Shown: positions 45,099 through 58,784, numbered from the stretch's first letter. The stretch is 64,000 bases of DNA from Tubiluchus corallicola (GCA_030141605.1 JAQGDQ010000407.1:1-64000), one strand, 5' to 3'. The notes: generated from the sequence alone by a model not told the origin. Translations and numbers: made by a program.

Positions 45099-47700
45099 GT
45101 TAGTAATTCAAGTGAGTAGCATCTTAAAAATGAGCCTTACTTCAGGTACTGCTGCTCTGCAGACTTTTCTAGATTTTTGTAAATACAAAGTATGACTGAA
45201 TTGTTATCTGTTAGCATGTACGCGTATATTGTATGATTGGTGTCACAGTAAGCAATAAACAATGATGTTTATGTGTGACTAAGGTGTACGTATGTGACGC
45301 GTGTGCGTATGCGTAATTGCGTACGTATATTGCGAGTACGTATGTAAGCATATAAATCTAAAATGTCTTTTCTTCCGGATGGAGATAATTATAGGTTTTA
45401 CGATTCTGAGAACAATCTGTGTATATCCTGCATGGCAAGTGCTCATTTTTACAAAGCTATGATACGTTAGATCATAAAACTGGAACGTATGTTAATCTGT
45501 TGCTGATATTGTTGATGATGATTAATTTATATAAAAGCGTCTAATCAAACATTCAGCTTACGTCAAAGCAATTCAGTTTGATTATAAAATGGCTGTAAAA
45601 ATCACCAGTCTTTATTGGTCATTTCACCTTCACTGGCAAAGTTAATATCGCCAGAAACACTATGGCATATAGGCGATTTTAATCTCGGCCATAACGGTTA
45701 GTCACAACCATTACACGGAAACGGTCATTTATAGTTTTTCAGTGCTCCAGTCTGGACAAGCGAAGTAACCAGTAATAAAAAGTGAAATGAAAATCAGGAT
45801 GTAGTAAAAACTGATAAAAACAATTTCCGCAAGCCAGTAAAATGGTTGAAACAGGGGGAAAAGCAGAAGAAGATGGAAAGAAGTTAAAGGAGAAGAAAAG
45901 TGCTTCTGTAGGAAAGCTTAGAAACTTGTTGCAGCTCAATACTTGGCAGAAAAAGAGAAGACAGTTGTGAGATGCTTGTACATCGAAACATTGTAGCATT
46001 GCAGCTTATTATTTGTAACACTTAGGTTAGTGACTGGCGGGACGAGCAACAGATATCAAGTGCTTGGCTTCTGTATCTCTGCCCACTTTTGGCTAATTGG
46101 CTCAATAATACAAAATCAGCACTTTTGCCAACGCCAAAAGCTTGTAATATAGTTTACTGATAAAAAAGTAAAAACAGAATAAGAGTTTGAACCCAGGCTT
46201 TCATTTATACTGCCGTTCTGATTGTGTTGTACGCTTGCTATCTAAATTTCATTTTATTTTGCCAATTCATTTACGGCAGTGCACGAAAACCTGTCAATTA
46301 TCTGCGATGTTGCAGTTTATGAAAAGTTGATGATTTGCGTGTATTTATGAAGGTGGGGAAAATTAGCAATTACCAAGCACGGAAACGTATATATAGGTTA
46401 TCAATCTTTGCGTGCAAACCCTAGATTACGGCACAACACGACTTTAATACTTTTCGGGAACTTTCAGAGCCTTCTATCATGAGGAAATGACCAGTCAAAA
46501 AATGTTTATTTCCTATTTAATGACCAGTCAGCAATGGAGTGTAGAAACACCTTCTAATGCTAAAGTTACACCACAAAGACCATTATGATAAAATAGAAGA
46601 CTTAAAATGAACTTAATGAAGTACAATGTGAAGTTATTAGTACAGGATAGGGTGGAATGGAACGGGGTAGGGTGCGATGAAGTGCAATAAAGACAAGCTC
46701 AATCAGAGCAAATCAAGTTTAATATTGCGCATGCGCATCTAATTGGCACATGAACTTCTCGCCATTTTATTACCTGTTAATATACCTCTCTAGTCGAAGA
46801 AGAATAATATTGTATTTTTTATTTATACATTTTTACATTTATTATACATGTATACATGTATTAGTCATATGTCGTACAAAAAGGAAGAAGAAAAAGAAGG
46901 TTAATAACAAAGAAGTATAGAAGAAGTGTTAAGGTTATTGTCCCTGGCATGACTGCTACTGATTTTTGCAGTGACTCGACCAATTGATTTGCTTCTGTTT
47001 ACATTCTCATGTGAATCTAATCTTCCTCTCTTTCACTCTTCATTGTCATTTCCTTACACTTACTACAACTCTTGTATTTCATTTTTTGCTTATTTATCTT
47101 GCACCTTCTACATCTTTTCTTTCCATTCTGCCCTCTGCTCAGTCCTGTACAAGTCTACCTCCTCGACCTGAGCCGATATATCAAAATATTACGGTGAATT
47201 TAAATTTTATTTTGTATTAGTAGCAGCTTGTCTATAAAGTTGTATAGCAATGCACTATTCATGGCATTTTGGGAATAAAATAAACAAAATAAACATAACC
47301 ATAAACATAACTTGGCATGGTTGCAATTGCAACTATTTTAATTAAAACATTATACAAATATTACAAATGCAAATGTTCAGTTTTTTGTATGTGCTTTTAA
47401 AATTTATTAATTTTAATGTCTTGGTAACTAATATGCACCATTATTCTGTCAAATTTAGTTAAACTGAGGTTTGAATTATTCAGTAATATTGATACATATA
47501 TTTGGTGTAATAACTTAATTTGAGTTTCGTACTTGTAAAATATGAAACTTACGTAAAAGAAGTGATACTGCTTTTTGGATTTTTGTGAATAAACAAAACC
47601 ATTTTACCTTGTATGGCTTCCTTATCGAAAAAGAAAAACTAACAAGGACTCGTTTGTGGAAACTACATATTTTAGTTCAAAAATGTTAAACGTAAGTAAA
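45099..47700. other. Non-coding stretch
   Basis: No supported gene or element. Short frames at 45.7-46.0 and 46.97-47.22 kb lack motifs. Confidence 0.4.
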
Positions 47701-49067
47701 AGGCCTAGGAGTCACGACGTTGTTCACTTGTAGTTTAGCCTGGTTGGGACTGGCTCACCAAAACCTGATGACAGCGAGGCCTAGGAGTCACAACGTTGTT
47801 GACTTGTAGTTTAGCCTGGTTGGGACTAGCTCACCAAAACCTAATGACAGCGAGGCCTAGGAGTTACGACGTTGTTGACTTGTAGTTTAGCCTGGTTAGG
47901 ACTAGTTCACCAAAACCTGATGACAGCGAGGCCTAGGAGTCACAACGTTGTTGACTTGTAGTTTAGCCTGATTGGGACTGGCTCACCAAAACCTGATGAC
48001 AGCGAGGCCTAGGAGTCACAACGTTGTTGACTTGTAGTTTAGCCTGGTTAGGACTAGTTCACCAAAACCTGATGACAGCGAGGCCTAGGAGTCACAACGT
48101 TGTTGACTTGTAGTTTAGCCTGGTTGGGACTTGCTCACCAAAACCTGATGACAGCGAGGCCTAGGAGTCACAACGTTGTTGACTTGTAGTTTAGCCTGGT
48201 TGGGACTAGCTCACCAAAACCTGATGACAGCGAGGCCTAGGAGTCACGACGTTGTTGACTTGTAGTTTAGCCTGGTTGGGACTAGCTCACCAAAACCTGA
48301 TGACAGCGAGGCCTAGGAGTCACGACGTTGTTGACTTGTAGCTTAGCCTGGTTGGGACTAGCTCACCAAAACCTGATGACAGCGAGGCCTAGGAGTCACA
48401 ACGTTGTTGACTTGTAGTTCAGCCTGGTTGAGATTAGCTCACCAAAACCTAATGACAGCGAGGCCTAGGAGTCACAACGTTGTTGACTTGTAGTTTAGTC
48501 TGGTTGGGACTAGCTCACCAAAACCTAATGACAGCGAGGCCTAGGAGTCACAACGTTGTTGACTTGTAGTTCAGCCTAGTTGGAACTAGCTCACCAAAAC
48601 CTGATGACAGCGAGGCCTAGGAGTCACAACGCTGTTGACTTGTTGTTTAGTCTGGTTGGGACTAGCTCACCAAAACCTGATGTCAGCGAGGCCTAGGAGT
48701 CACAACGTTGTTGACTTGTAGTTCAGCCTGGTTGGAACTAGCTCAAAAAACCTGATGACAGCGAGGCCTAGGAGTCACAACGTTGTTGACTTGTTGTTTA
48801 GGCTGGTTGGGACTAGCTCACCAAAACCTGATGTCAGCGAGGCCTAGGAGTCACAACGTTGTCGACTTGTTGTTTAGTCTGGTTGGGACTAGCTCACCAA
48901 AACCTGATGACAGCGAGGCCTAGGAGTCACACCGTTGTTGACTTGTTGTTTAGCCTGGTTGAGACTAGCTCACCAAAACCTGATGTCAGCGAGGCCTAGG
49001 AGTCACAACGTTGTCGACTTGTAGTTTAGCCTGGTTGAGACTAGCTCACCAATACCTGATGACAGCG
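47701..49067. repeat. 76-bp minisatellite, 18 units
   Basis: Units start at 47701 and recur every 76 bp to 48992, each beginning aggcctaggagtcac and containing ttgttgacttgta, cctggttgggac and ctcaccaaaacctgatgaca. One unit (about 48689) lacks a base. Substitutions such as gttta/gttca and cacaacg/cacgacg are shared between non-adjacent units, suggesting unequal exchange. The array ends sharply at 49067. Confidence 0.97.
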
Positions 49068-49309
49068 ATGGCCACAATATTAATAGAAGTGGGATAAGAT
49101 TTAACATCCTTAATATCGTGAACACTCTCTACATAATAATAAGCTGGGATTGGAAACTTTTGCAACTAGAACTTCCCAGTTCACAATGTCTTTGGGTGTG
49201 TCTATTACAAATTGTTATACTTTGGTAACCTACTTTATACGAATGAATCGCAATTACACAGTGTACTTGTACTACCGCGTGATACGTTCCTTAATTTTAA
49301 ATAAACACG
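49068..49309. other. Non-coding flank of the minisatellite
   Basis: Short spacer. A frame beginning about 49150 runs into the CAA/GAC repeats that follow and has no recognisable domain. Confidence 0.4.
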
Positions 49310-49481
49310 TAACAACAACAACATCAAGAACGACAATCAACAACAATAACAATAGTCGCAGCAGCAGCAGCAGCAGCTCGAAGCACCATTATCAGCAACG
49401 GCAACGCCGCGCCAATGTCATCGACACAGATGCCGACAACAACAGTGACAGCGTCACCTTCACCCAGGGCAACAACGACAA

Positions 49482-49545
<64 letters not shown>

Positions 49546-49555
49546 AACAACAACA
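49310..49555. repeat. (CAA/CAG)n and (GAC)n trinucleotide tracts
   Basis: CAA and CAG triplets, then a pure CAA run (about 49478-49513) followed by GAC (49514-49545). Frames through it are low-complexity. Confidence 0.92.
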
Positions 49556-50435
49556 TCTCCTTCATTAGATGGGAAACCCCAATTAAATCCAAAATTTTCT
49601 TTTTCTCTCTGAAGGATCCACAACATACGTCTTCAATGTTCGCAATTATAAGTCTCTATTTGCCTTCAGTTAACAACCGGGACAAAGAGATGGTTCTAAA
49701 AACGAAAACATGTCTTATTTTATCAGCTTAGGCTACTGAGTCAGCTAAATTATCACGAATTAGACCATTCTGTCGCTTCAGGAATTTCTTTGGCTTCGTA
49801 TAATTGCGCCCCGCATAAATATCGTGATGCAAACTCATCCAAAATTAGTTCATGTGCCTCTTTAAAACACTTGACAATGGACACCAAATTATAGATAATT
49901 GCATTACATTAGTTCGTTGCTATGCTGATGATGATTACAGCTACAAGATGACGCAATCTCACTTAGCATCTTCCTTAACTGTGGCTGCTAAACGTTCACA
50001 AGGGGTAGATGACCGTACTGATACGGGTCAGGTAAAATTAGTTTAAACAATTCGACACTCGAACATTAGGAAAAACGGTTTTAAAACTGACCAAAAATTA
50101 AATGCAAAGCCACTAAGAAGGTGATTTCGTGGCGACTGTGCATACTCCGCAGTGGACAGGGATTTTCTGAGTAATTTAGTTCGCCCGTATCTCTCAGTCT
50201 TTTTAATAACGTATTTTTAATAACATGAATCATTTATTCATAAAAATATACAATTGGGTTGTTAATCTTGCTCAATTTATAGGCTTACAGGTTCGCGTGA
50301 TGTTTCCATCTTTATCATATGAACGTCTATCTGGATCTTTCACTGCTCTGCCCAGCCTAGCCCTGCCCTGCTCTTTCCTTATTAAAACCAACGGAATTTC
50401 TCGTTTCTCAAACACAAGGGCTTAAGTCTGATAAA
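49556..50435. other. Non-coding spacer
   Basis: No supported feature. Confidence 0.4.
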
Positions 50436-50601
50436 ACAACAAAAACAACAACAACAACAACGACAACAATAACGATGACGATGACGACGCCGATGAATAA
50501 TAATAATAATATTATTATTATTACAGGTAATAATATTATATAATATTAACAGTAATCATATTAATAATAATAATAATAATAATAATATCATCATCATCAT
50601 C

Positions 50602-50660
<59 letters not shown>

Positions 50661-50705
50661 TATAATTATAATAGTAGTAGTAGTAATAATAATAATAATA
50701 ATAGA
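50436..50705. repeat. CAA, AAT and (ATC)n trinucleotide tracts
   Basis: CAA at about 50440-50470, AAT/ATT at 50499-50590, ATC at 50587-50660, then AAT again. The AAT/ATT runs are self-complementary. Confidence 0.93.
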
Positions 50706-51758
50706 ACTAAAAGACAGTCAGCAGAGGGGCATACACATGCTCTCACATGAAGTTACTGTGAGCAAAATGTACTTCGAGTGACCTCTTATTACACGCCGAA
50801 TAACATTGACGTAGAACATGTACATTGAGGCTTAGGACCAAACGGCTATCAGTCTACTCAAGTCGATTCACATTCTTTGACATTATGACTGGATTTTTAA
50901 GCATTTCAGTGCCTAATAACGTCAGCCAGATCAGCAACCATTGGAAAAACGAACGAATGGTTGTCTCACGCGATTGCGGTAAATTGCATTTATTATGTTA
51001 ATTCTTGTATGGCGAAAAAAACACAAGGTAAATGTACTTAAGTAAATGTATTTAATGTATTTAGTTTTTTGATGTTTGAAAATAGATTCATAGCTCATAA
51101 TTTACCAAAGTGTATTTATTATATTTTTTCTTTTGCGGTAAATCTACCCCCGCCCCTGACTCTATAAAACGATTAAAAATGATTTTTTTTAAAATTACGT
51201 AATGTAATACGTGTTATGTTAGTTTTTTAATGTCAAATGTATAAATAGTGTAAATGTAATAAGTGAAATTTATGTAATGTAAAGCATGTTTCTGTTAATT
51301 GTGTCATGTCAAATGTATATATAGTGTAAAATATGTCATGTAAAATTTAATGTACTTTTGTAATATTGTTTTGTAAAAATATTTTAATATGGTGTTTGTA
51401 AATATGTTCATTTATTGTATATAATTACACCTTAGTTTTGCACTTGTTTTTTGTATGCACTGGACGCATTTGTCTTGAACTGTGTTGTTATTTTAACATT
51501 ACGCTGAGGCTTAATCAATTTTATTATAATGAGTGAACCATTTTAAAGACAAATAAAGTATTAATATACGTATTCTTTATGCGAGTGCCTTCATGAGACT
51601 TTCTTATCTCCAGAATTACAGAAGAACTGCTTCGAGGTCTCGTGATCATCAACTAGACAGGTCAAGTCGGTGCTATGTAAAACTGCCATTTTCAACGAAT
51701 CTCACTTTGTGGTTTAGTAATAAAAATATATAACCATTGAGACTATGAAGGGCATTAG
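50706..51758. other. Non-coding spacer 3' of the pentraxin gene
   Basis: A+T-rich, many TAATGTA-type motifs around 51190-51420; no gene seen. Confidence 0.4.
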
Positions 51759-51764
51759 TTTATT
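51759..51764 (-). terminator. Candidate polyadenylation signal of the pentraxin gene
   Basis: AATAAA on the minus strand, about 210 bases past the stop codon of the last exon. Confidence 0.45.
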
Positions 51765-51974
51765 CAGGTAAAAGATAATGTTAGCTTATTCATATACAAT
51801 ATAACAGCGTTAACTCTTAATGAAATATTTTTGACACAGTACAATATAAATCGACAGGTTATTCAAGGAAGGAGAAAAAATAATAAATTAATAAATCAAC
51901 ACTATTATACCGTAATGGATAGAACAGCCATTTAGATAAATTACTTTGCTATTAACAACTTAAGATGTAAGTAA

Positions 51975-54900
51975 TCAATGAAGACCCAGAAATCTCGATA
52001 AACGACGAACTTGTTCGTACATGTAGTCCAGCAGACCGACCTGTTCTTTCGTCAAAGTCCCAATCTGGCATAGTCTTGGATAGTTGCCAAAGAAAGGACA
52101 CGACGGAGGACGACGAATGCTAATATCACCAAACAGGACAAGTGTGTTTGTGTTCCAACTGATCAAGTCGCCATAAACATTGTAGCAAGTCTGAGACATC
52201 GCAGCTGTAAAAGGTCAAAAAATTTTTGTGATTATTTGTAGCGAGCATAAATTGAATATTTATCTTTTATTGTCTGATTAATCTTTCGACTTCTAATTCC
52301 ACAAATTTTGATATTTTAACACAAGAACAAAACTTTGACCACTTTCTCCTCCTGCTCTCACCTCTTTAACCAACAAAAACGTAGAATTTGAAACGTTCGG
52401 CGACAGTACTGATTAATTATCATAATGATTAACAACAGCCAGTAGTCACAATTTTTAATTTTTTTAAAAGCGAGAAATGAAAATCGATAGTAGGATGTGA
52501 ACCGGAAACTAGCATTGCATTATTTATTTGGGAATCTAGTCCAAAAATACACGAATAAAAAACACCAAAAACGCCTATAAATTAAATGGTTCACCATTTG
52601 CTAAGAATTAATGCTGATATCAAAAAGTGCTGAATTTGCAAGTTGACACACATTTGACTGGCGATGCAGCTAATAGGGCAATGAAAATAGCTTTCTTATG
52701 CACTTGTTGTAAGCAACTTTCAGTTCTTAGACATTGTAATTTTTCCACAGTTGTATACCGTACACGTTTGTGCAATGAATTTTTAGCAATTATGTCTTAA
52801 CAGCTTTACAACAAAATGAAAAGTTTCTAATACGAATGTTCGTTCTAGCAGCAAAAAGAAATTTCTGTTTCCTACTATTCTCATTGCTAGAGGCCAAATT
52901 TGTTAAAATATGCCATAGATATTTATCCAAAAATACAGGTTTAATTACATAACCTTTGCACGTCCAGCAAATAGTCAGCAAATAATAAACGTCAGCAAAA
53001 GATTTCATATTTTTCGGAGTAATAGTTAGGTTTTGTCTTATCCAAGTTCAAGACGACATCACACTTCTTAAATGTATCTAACAGAGCATTAACATGCAAA
53101 TGGTAAATGCAGAGAAGGGGACCTCTGCACGAAATTAAATATTTTTATTGCTCATATTCTCAGAAATAGTGTTCCAATCCAAAATGCCTTGAAAATTCAG
53201 CTTCATTACTCAGTCTCAATCTCTTTCACATTTTCTTTTCATCTAGCTACATTTCAAAAGTTCAGTCTTTGTCAACAACTAACAATTCTTTCTATCAGAG
53301 AATTCTTTCGAAGCCGTATAAACCCATTTTCCAGCCAGTCTCCAGCGCGGGTGGGCGAGCGATTTCTTCCATATTTACGCCAAAATGACTTCCGTTTAAA
53401 ACTATATAATTGAAATGACTAAAACATATTTTCAGCATAAATGACAAGCCTAACGAGACTAAGCAACTATGAGCTTTAAAATTCAACGAGAATATGAGCA
53501 ATAAATAAGATTTTGTTTCCTATAGAGATCCATTTCTGCGTGCTTACCAATGACCTCGGGTGGTAAAACATAGCTGAACATGACAACATCTTGGACGACT
53601 CCTACGTAACACTGGCCCTCCTCAAAATCACCACAGAAACTGTCTTGGTCTATTCCAAATAGAAAACATCCATTCATCGGAATACCTTCAGTTCCATCAT
53701 CTTCAAACTGTCCACTGCCTAAAACAATGTCGTTATGCTTTAACAGCAGTAATTACAAAACAAATTATAATGACATTAATGAAAATGATGAAATGGGATG
53801 AACGAGACGCCGGCAAAAGAGCTCGATTTTGATAGTGGTATATGACGAGGTACATCATTAAATTTAAATGAAAATTATAACAGTGAAAATCATCGATTTC
53901 GGAAAATTTTTAAAAAACAGGTAATTAATAATCACCTACAATTAGTTTATGTAAATGAATTGCTTCAAAAAAAGCAAGACTATCATTAAGATATGGCTCA
54001 ACAGATTTGTCACTTCAGCATGTCTGGTTTACTCATGTGTGACTAAACAGTTTGCCTTAATTTAAAGCACAAGAAACCCTCCCCCCCCCACTTACGTAAA
54101 GCTTAAAAAATTCGTCTTGAAATTTAATTATTTACGTACTGCATTTTTGCATATTAGACTTGCGTCGGCAACAATGCTGTATAAACATGTAAATTTAAAC
54201 TCCCGCGATGACCGTTAGATGCAGCCATTTTGACAATAAGTCATTTAAAAATACGTTTTTGGTTTGTGTGTAGTGCACCCTGGAGGATGAGTGAGCGAAA
54301 TTTTACCAATTGGTGAAACATTTTAAATAACTAATATTTTTTCCTAGTTAAATAACGCTTTCAAGCAGGTAAGCGAATTGCTAAATAACATGATTTTGCA
54401 TGAAAAGTTTTTTGGGACATAATTTAACATTTGCTTTTCTTCCCCTGATTTACGTCGGGCATAAATGACGTCAATGTAATGGCGTGATCAGAATAGTGTC
54501 GCGGGAAATTTAAAATGAAAACAAAAAATCTTTTCAATGGCGATTTTTCTGAAAGCAATTTCAGGTACCCCTTTTCTTGTCCTTATTAATCAAGCCATTG
54601 CCTGAGCCTCTACCCAGGGTGTCTAACCTACAAGTTTAGGAACTCTAGCTACAGTTTTAATATCATTAAAATTTATACATTTTTGCTCGTATCTCTGATC
54701 CATATCTCTGGTTATATCAGCCTGTTTCATGACTAGTTTCTGTAATTTCGAGATTTTCACTATTTAGGTTTGAAATAATCAATGTCCTTGTTCCTTGACC
54801 TTTCACCACATCATCGTCAAGGAACGTAGCCCAGGTGACGACCCTGCAAGTTTCGTACAGCGATGACGCGTAATGGGAGTGATCCTTTTGAATGGTTCTT

Positions 54901-57184
54901 TTAAAAAGCGGGCACGTGATTGCATGTATTGGGTGAGGAAACTATGGAATGACCGAGGCGAATTAAAAAGGGAAGGAATATACGTGACCAGTGAGTTTAC
55001 CTTGAATGTATCCGTCTATATAAACCACGTAGTGCCCGCCTATCGCCCAAGATACGCATAAGTGGTGGTAGTAGCCATCAAACAATACTCCAGCAACATC
55101 ACTAACAGTTCTGCAAGAGTACATTGTTAAACCTATACACTTTTTGCGAGCCAATTAGTATTAGAAAAAATGAATGCGAGTCGTAAGCAACTATGTCACA
55201 CATCAATTTCACAAATGACATAGACCATGGCGTACATGGAAGAGGACCAGAAAGCTTCTTACAGGTTCAACAATTTTGAAACCAACAATTTTGCCAAATA
55301 TTGAATATTTAGCATATTGATAGCAAAATACCTGTAGTGTACTAAATTTTCAAAAAGTTTCCAACAAAAATATTCATTTTCCACAACTGTTTGCACACTT
55401 AAAACTTATAATCGCATTATAAAAACTTGAAACTTATTTACTTAGTTAGTAACGTAGCAGTAAATCTTTGTTTAATACAGATTTACAATTTTCTTCAAAT
55501 AAGGCATCACTAAGCCTCATTGCTCAAAGGGGGACCCGTTCAAAATTCAAGTGCAAATTCAGGTTAAAAGTTACGACTTTGCCACATTTTCCACTTGCGA
55601 ACATGCTAAAATCCTTCAATGAATTTGTGGTTTTATCTTGAAACTAATCAGTACTCTTTTAATTAAAATTGTGCATATTTTTGATTACATAAATTTATCT
55701 CTTACTCTTCTTCATTGTTGATGAAGATTTCTATATCCTCTCCATCATCGATGTCTATTCGCAACTCATTAAAGTCATCACTGCCTTCAACTCCATAAGA
55801 AATTAGAGTATGATCTTCGTATTCCGGATCTGGTCTTAACCACTGCAAAACTTTATTCCATAAAATCATTGAACGAGAAGAATGTTTTCAAAATGAAGTA
55901 CCACGACTTTATAGAGGAAAAATACAAATTCGCGATGAAGTCTGCATAATTATTAACTACGTTTGTCTGCACACCGATACTGAAACTCACACTGATACTG
56001 AACTGAAGCATACTTTGCTCCAGCATTGAGTTAGCAACGTAAGAGGTAGAACGATTGAATAGCTAATTGGTCATAGTGTGCGCTTCTTGACTGAAGTTAA
56101 GCAGTTCCGGTCTGGTTATTAATTGGATGGGAACGGATGGCAAAACAGTGATTTAATCGTCCACACTGCCCCGCTTATATTTACTTTATATATATATATA
56201 TATATATGTTATATATCTTAACGATTCTGTGCCCCATCTTAAAGCATTTTTGGTTTGTGTGCAACTGATTATTACACACTTTTGCTTTAAATATTCTAGT
56301 CCAAGCAAAATCATTAACGTAAGTAAGCTGGTCTATAGGTGATGAAGATATTCTACTCTCGGCTATAGCTGCAAGTTAGAGAAAACGCTGTAGATCTTAC
56401 CATACATATTGTGAAGGCTGTAAGCTGGCCAGTGTCCGGGAAGTCGAATCTGATGTAATCGTCGTCATCTCGATTGGGAAAAGTTACACTGAAGCCCCAC
56501 ACAGTGTCACACGGAATGTACGTGGCTGTAACAGAATGAAACCAGTTTCTTCTAAATTACATGCCCCAATAAATTCCCACGAATTAGTACCACTTATTGG
56601 TCATCCAGCGTTTTTTCTTGTTAGAAAACGAAACAACATTTTAAAGCGGTCTGGAAAATCGAACAAAATCGTGGCCTCTGGACTTCAAATGAGGTTAAGT
56701 TTTTTTTTCTACATTTGCCAAGCAACAACAAAAGTGAAAATAATATAACCAAAATGCACAACTGCACGTGATTGTCTTTTATAAAGGAAGATCATAGATA
56801 GTTGATATATCAGCAACAATTCCAAACAAAATGCCAAAAATATCTCGTTAGTTTCGTTATTCCGTCTTGATCTCTTTCTAACAAACCACATGAATCATCT
56901 ATAAACTAAATCTTCCAAGTCGATTTCAAATACTTAAAAAACTAAAAGCTGTTTTTTAATTATAATTAAATAACCGTTCGTATAATGCTCAGTCCCGTGG
57001 CATCCTAATAACTGTACTTTTATTATGTTTGCTATAATTCTGTAACCAGTGTGAATGAACTCTCTTTAGCCAACAAAATGAATTGTAAAATAGCTTAATT
57101 TGAAAAAAATTAAGGCTTACGTTGATAGCTGGCTCGTGAAATGTCTGATCCGCCATATTGTCCCTCGACCAGCACGAAAGTGGC
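51975..57184 (-). CDS. Pentraxin-domain protein, six 3' exons (5' end not found)
   Basis: Exons on the minus strand: 57121-57184, 56401-56525, 55706-55842, 55001-55110, 53548-53718 and 51975-52204 (stop at 51975). All have AG acceptors and GT donors, and phases match (1, 0, 2, 1, 1), joining into 278 codons. The domain order fits the pentraxin/laminin-G jelly roll: strand YIRFDFPDTG, then LTAFTICMWLRPD with the first disulfide Cys, HHLCVSW matching the pentraxin signature H-x-C-x-S/T-W with the second Cys, then GIDQDSFCGDFEEGQC equivalent to the calcium loop of C-reactive protein. Ligands Gln139, Asp140, Glu147 and Gln150 (human CRP numbering) are kept, and Glu138 is Asp. Extra cysteines occur in the last two exons. 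Pentraxins are secreted calcium-dependent ligand-binding lectin-like proteins, often immune; the role here is inferred. The first exon begins in phase 0, so a signal-peptide exon and possibly other domains lie further upstream and were not identified. Confidence 0.9.
52205..53547 (-). other. Intron of the pentraxin gene (last)
   Basis: It begins gtaagc and ends tttacag on the minus strand. No embedded element recognised. Confidence 0.7.
53719..55000 (-). other. Intron of the pentraxin gene
   Basis: It begins gtaaac and ends ttttag on the minus strand. A C-run near 54081 is seen; no element recognised. Confidence 0.7.
56065..56150 (+). mobile_element. 5S-rRNA-derived SINE-like sequence, copy 2 (in pentraxin intron)
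   Basis: gaagttaagcag, then ccggtctggttatta, then attggatgggaacggatggc align in order with 5S rRNA box A, intermediate element and box C. Sequence 5' of it (aattggtcatagtg..cttgactga) differs from 5S but resembles copy 1 at 26.59 kb, so both look like members of a SINE3-type family. It lies antisense in the intron between 55842 and 56401. A 5S pseudogene is the alternative. Confidence 0.65.
56188..56207. repeat. (TA)n microsatellite in a pentraxin intron
   Basis: About ten TA units, shortly 3' of the 5S-derived copy. Confidence 0.9.
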
Positions 57185-57974
57185 CTGTGTAAAAAGAAAG
57201 TGTCTTTGGATTACTTTGTCGTCTTACGAACAGCCTTGAAGTTCATGTTAAGTCCTATTTACATGGGGCGAATTTTGCTTACGTCTGCCGCGTAAGTCAG
57301 ACATTTAAAGTCCAAAACTCATGTAAACGTCTACTTGCGGTACGATTTTGTGACTGATACGATACACACATGCACAAGGCGCTTGTCCTAGTTTCTTAAA
57401 GGAAGACGGGACGAGACAAGACATTATGGCAATTTGCCATACGTGTCGACCCCATGGCAGCCTGGTGTAAAATGCTATACGTCCCGAACAAATTGCATAG
57501 TGTAAGAGATAACGACTAAGGCTCTTTACAGTCACGTACTAAGTAAATCATGGAAAGTTAAAAAATACAAGTGCCCAAATAAGTCACGACGTGTGCAAGA
57601 TTCACAAGTACGATCAGATAGGCTAGTACTAAAGATACTTTCAAGAATAAAAATATGTGTTATGAAAAGTACACCGAAATAATTTTAACATTGTGAAATA
57701 TTAGCTACACAAATTAAGAATATTTTGTTTAGTTTCCTTGATTCCCATAAAATAATACAATAAAAAAATAAAAATACTAAATTTATGATAATAAAAACGG
57801 TCAATAGGAAAAGACTGAAAGAGATACACTGCTTAAGTACGCTTTATAAGGTGATTCACAACATTTCAGAATATTCTAAATAAAGTAATATTAAATAATT
57901 ATTCAAATTATTTACATGTGTTTACCGTAATGTAAATACTGTCTTAAATCCAAGTTGTTTAAACGTTTCCGAAA
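57185..57974. other. Intron or 5' flank of the pentraxin gene
   Basis: Follows the splice acceptor (ttacacag) of the first exon found. No upstream signal-peptide exon could be recognised. Confidence 0.4.
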
Positions 57975-57975
57975 T

Positions 57976-58104
57976 AATCATAGTACTTACTAACATAATT
58001 TAAATCATAGTACTTGCTAACATAATTTAAATCATAGTACTTACTAACATAATTTAAATCATAGTACTTACTAACATAATTTAAATCATAGTACTTACTA
58101 ACAA
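57976..58104. repeat. 27-bp tandem repeat, five units
   Basis: The unit aatcatagtacttactaaca followed by taattta is repeated about five times with one substitution. The 9-residue periodic frame on the minus strand is an artefact. Confidence 0.9.
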
Positions 58105-58769
58105 GCACAATTGGGTGACTTTCAAGATCATTTCGAGACTGTGAACCGAAACGGACAAACCAAACCACCAACCAACAAATAGATGACAGTATGTAAGTGT
58201 GCTCTAGTCACATTTATTTCGCAAACTTCACTCATGTTATTCAATAAAATGGCTTCGCTTTAACCTAACGCATTTCCAAACACATTTTTATACTGTACGG
58301 ATATTTTGAGCAGACCGGCTCTACGTCTTCCTTACCTTTATTTACCTCTCAGTTCATTCATAATGAAACTAAAAAGATTGTATTTGAACAGAATACAATA
58401 AATGTTGTGAAACCGGAGTTACAAGAACATTTTACTTTCGGAAGTCAAAATAAGTATAAAGAAGTAATTATTATAAGCAAATAAAGATTATTATACAGGC
58501 AAAAACATTTGCTTAAACAGATCGCAAGCCAGTAAAACAGAAAAAGGCGTGCAAAGTACAAACACTGATGTAACTTAGCAACTAGCTAATTTAAGAATCA
58601 AATTAAACTCAACTATTATTCAAAATAAACAAGTCTAATTGCATATGTTACGAACATACAACACTGGCGACTCATTAATGTCGTATTGCAAACTTTGAAA
58701 ACATTGCTCTGATGATGCAGCAAACTGTAACAACAAAACTAGTCAAATAAACCGTACGGTTCTAATTCT
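58105..58769. other. Non-coding spacer
   Basis: No gene or element recognised. Confidence 0.4.
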
Positions 58770-58784
58770 TTTTGTGACGACACT

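Noticed and set aside
46150-46260. Minus-strand tRNA-like segment with tagcaagcg and gggttcaaactc
   Set aside because: A- and B-box-like words are present but the B box is imperfect and the cloverleaf stems do not pair; possibly a decayed tRNA SINE, not supported.
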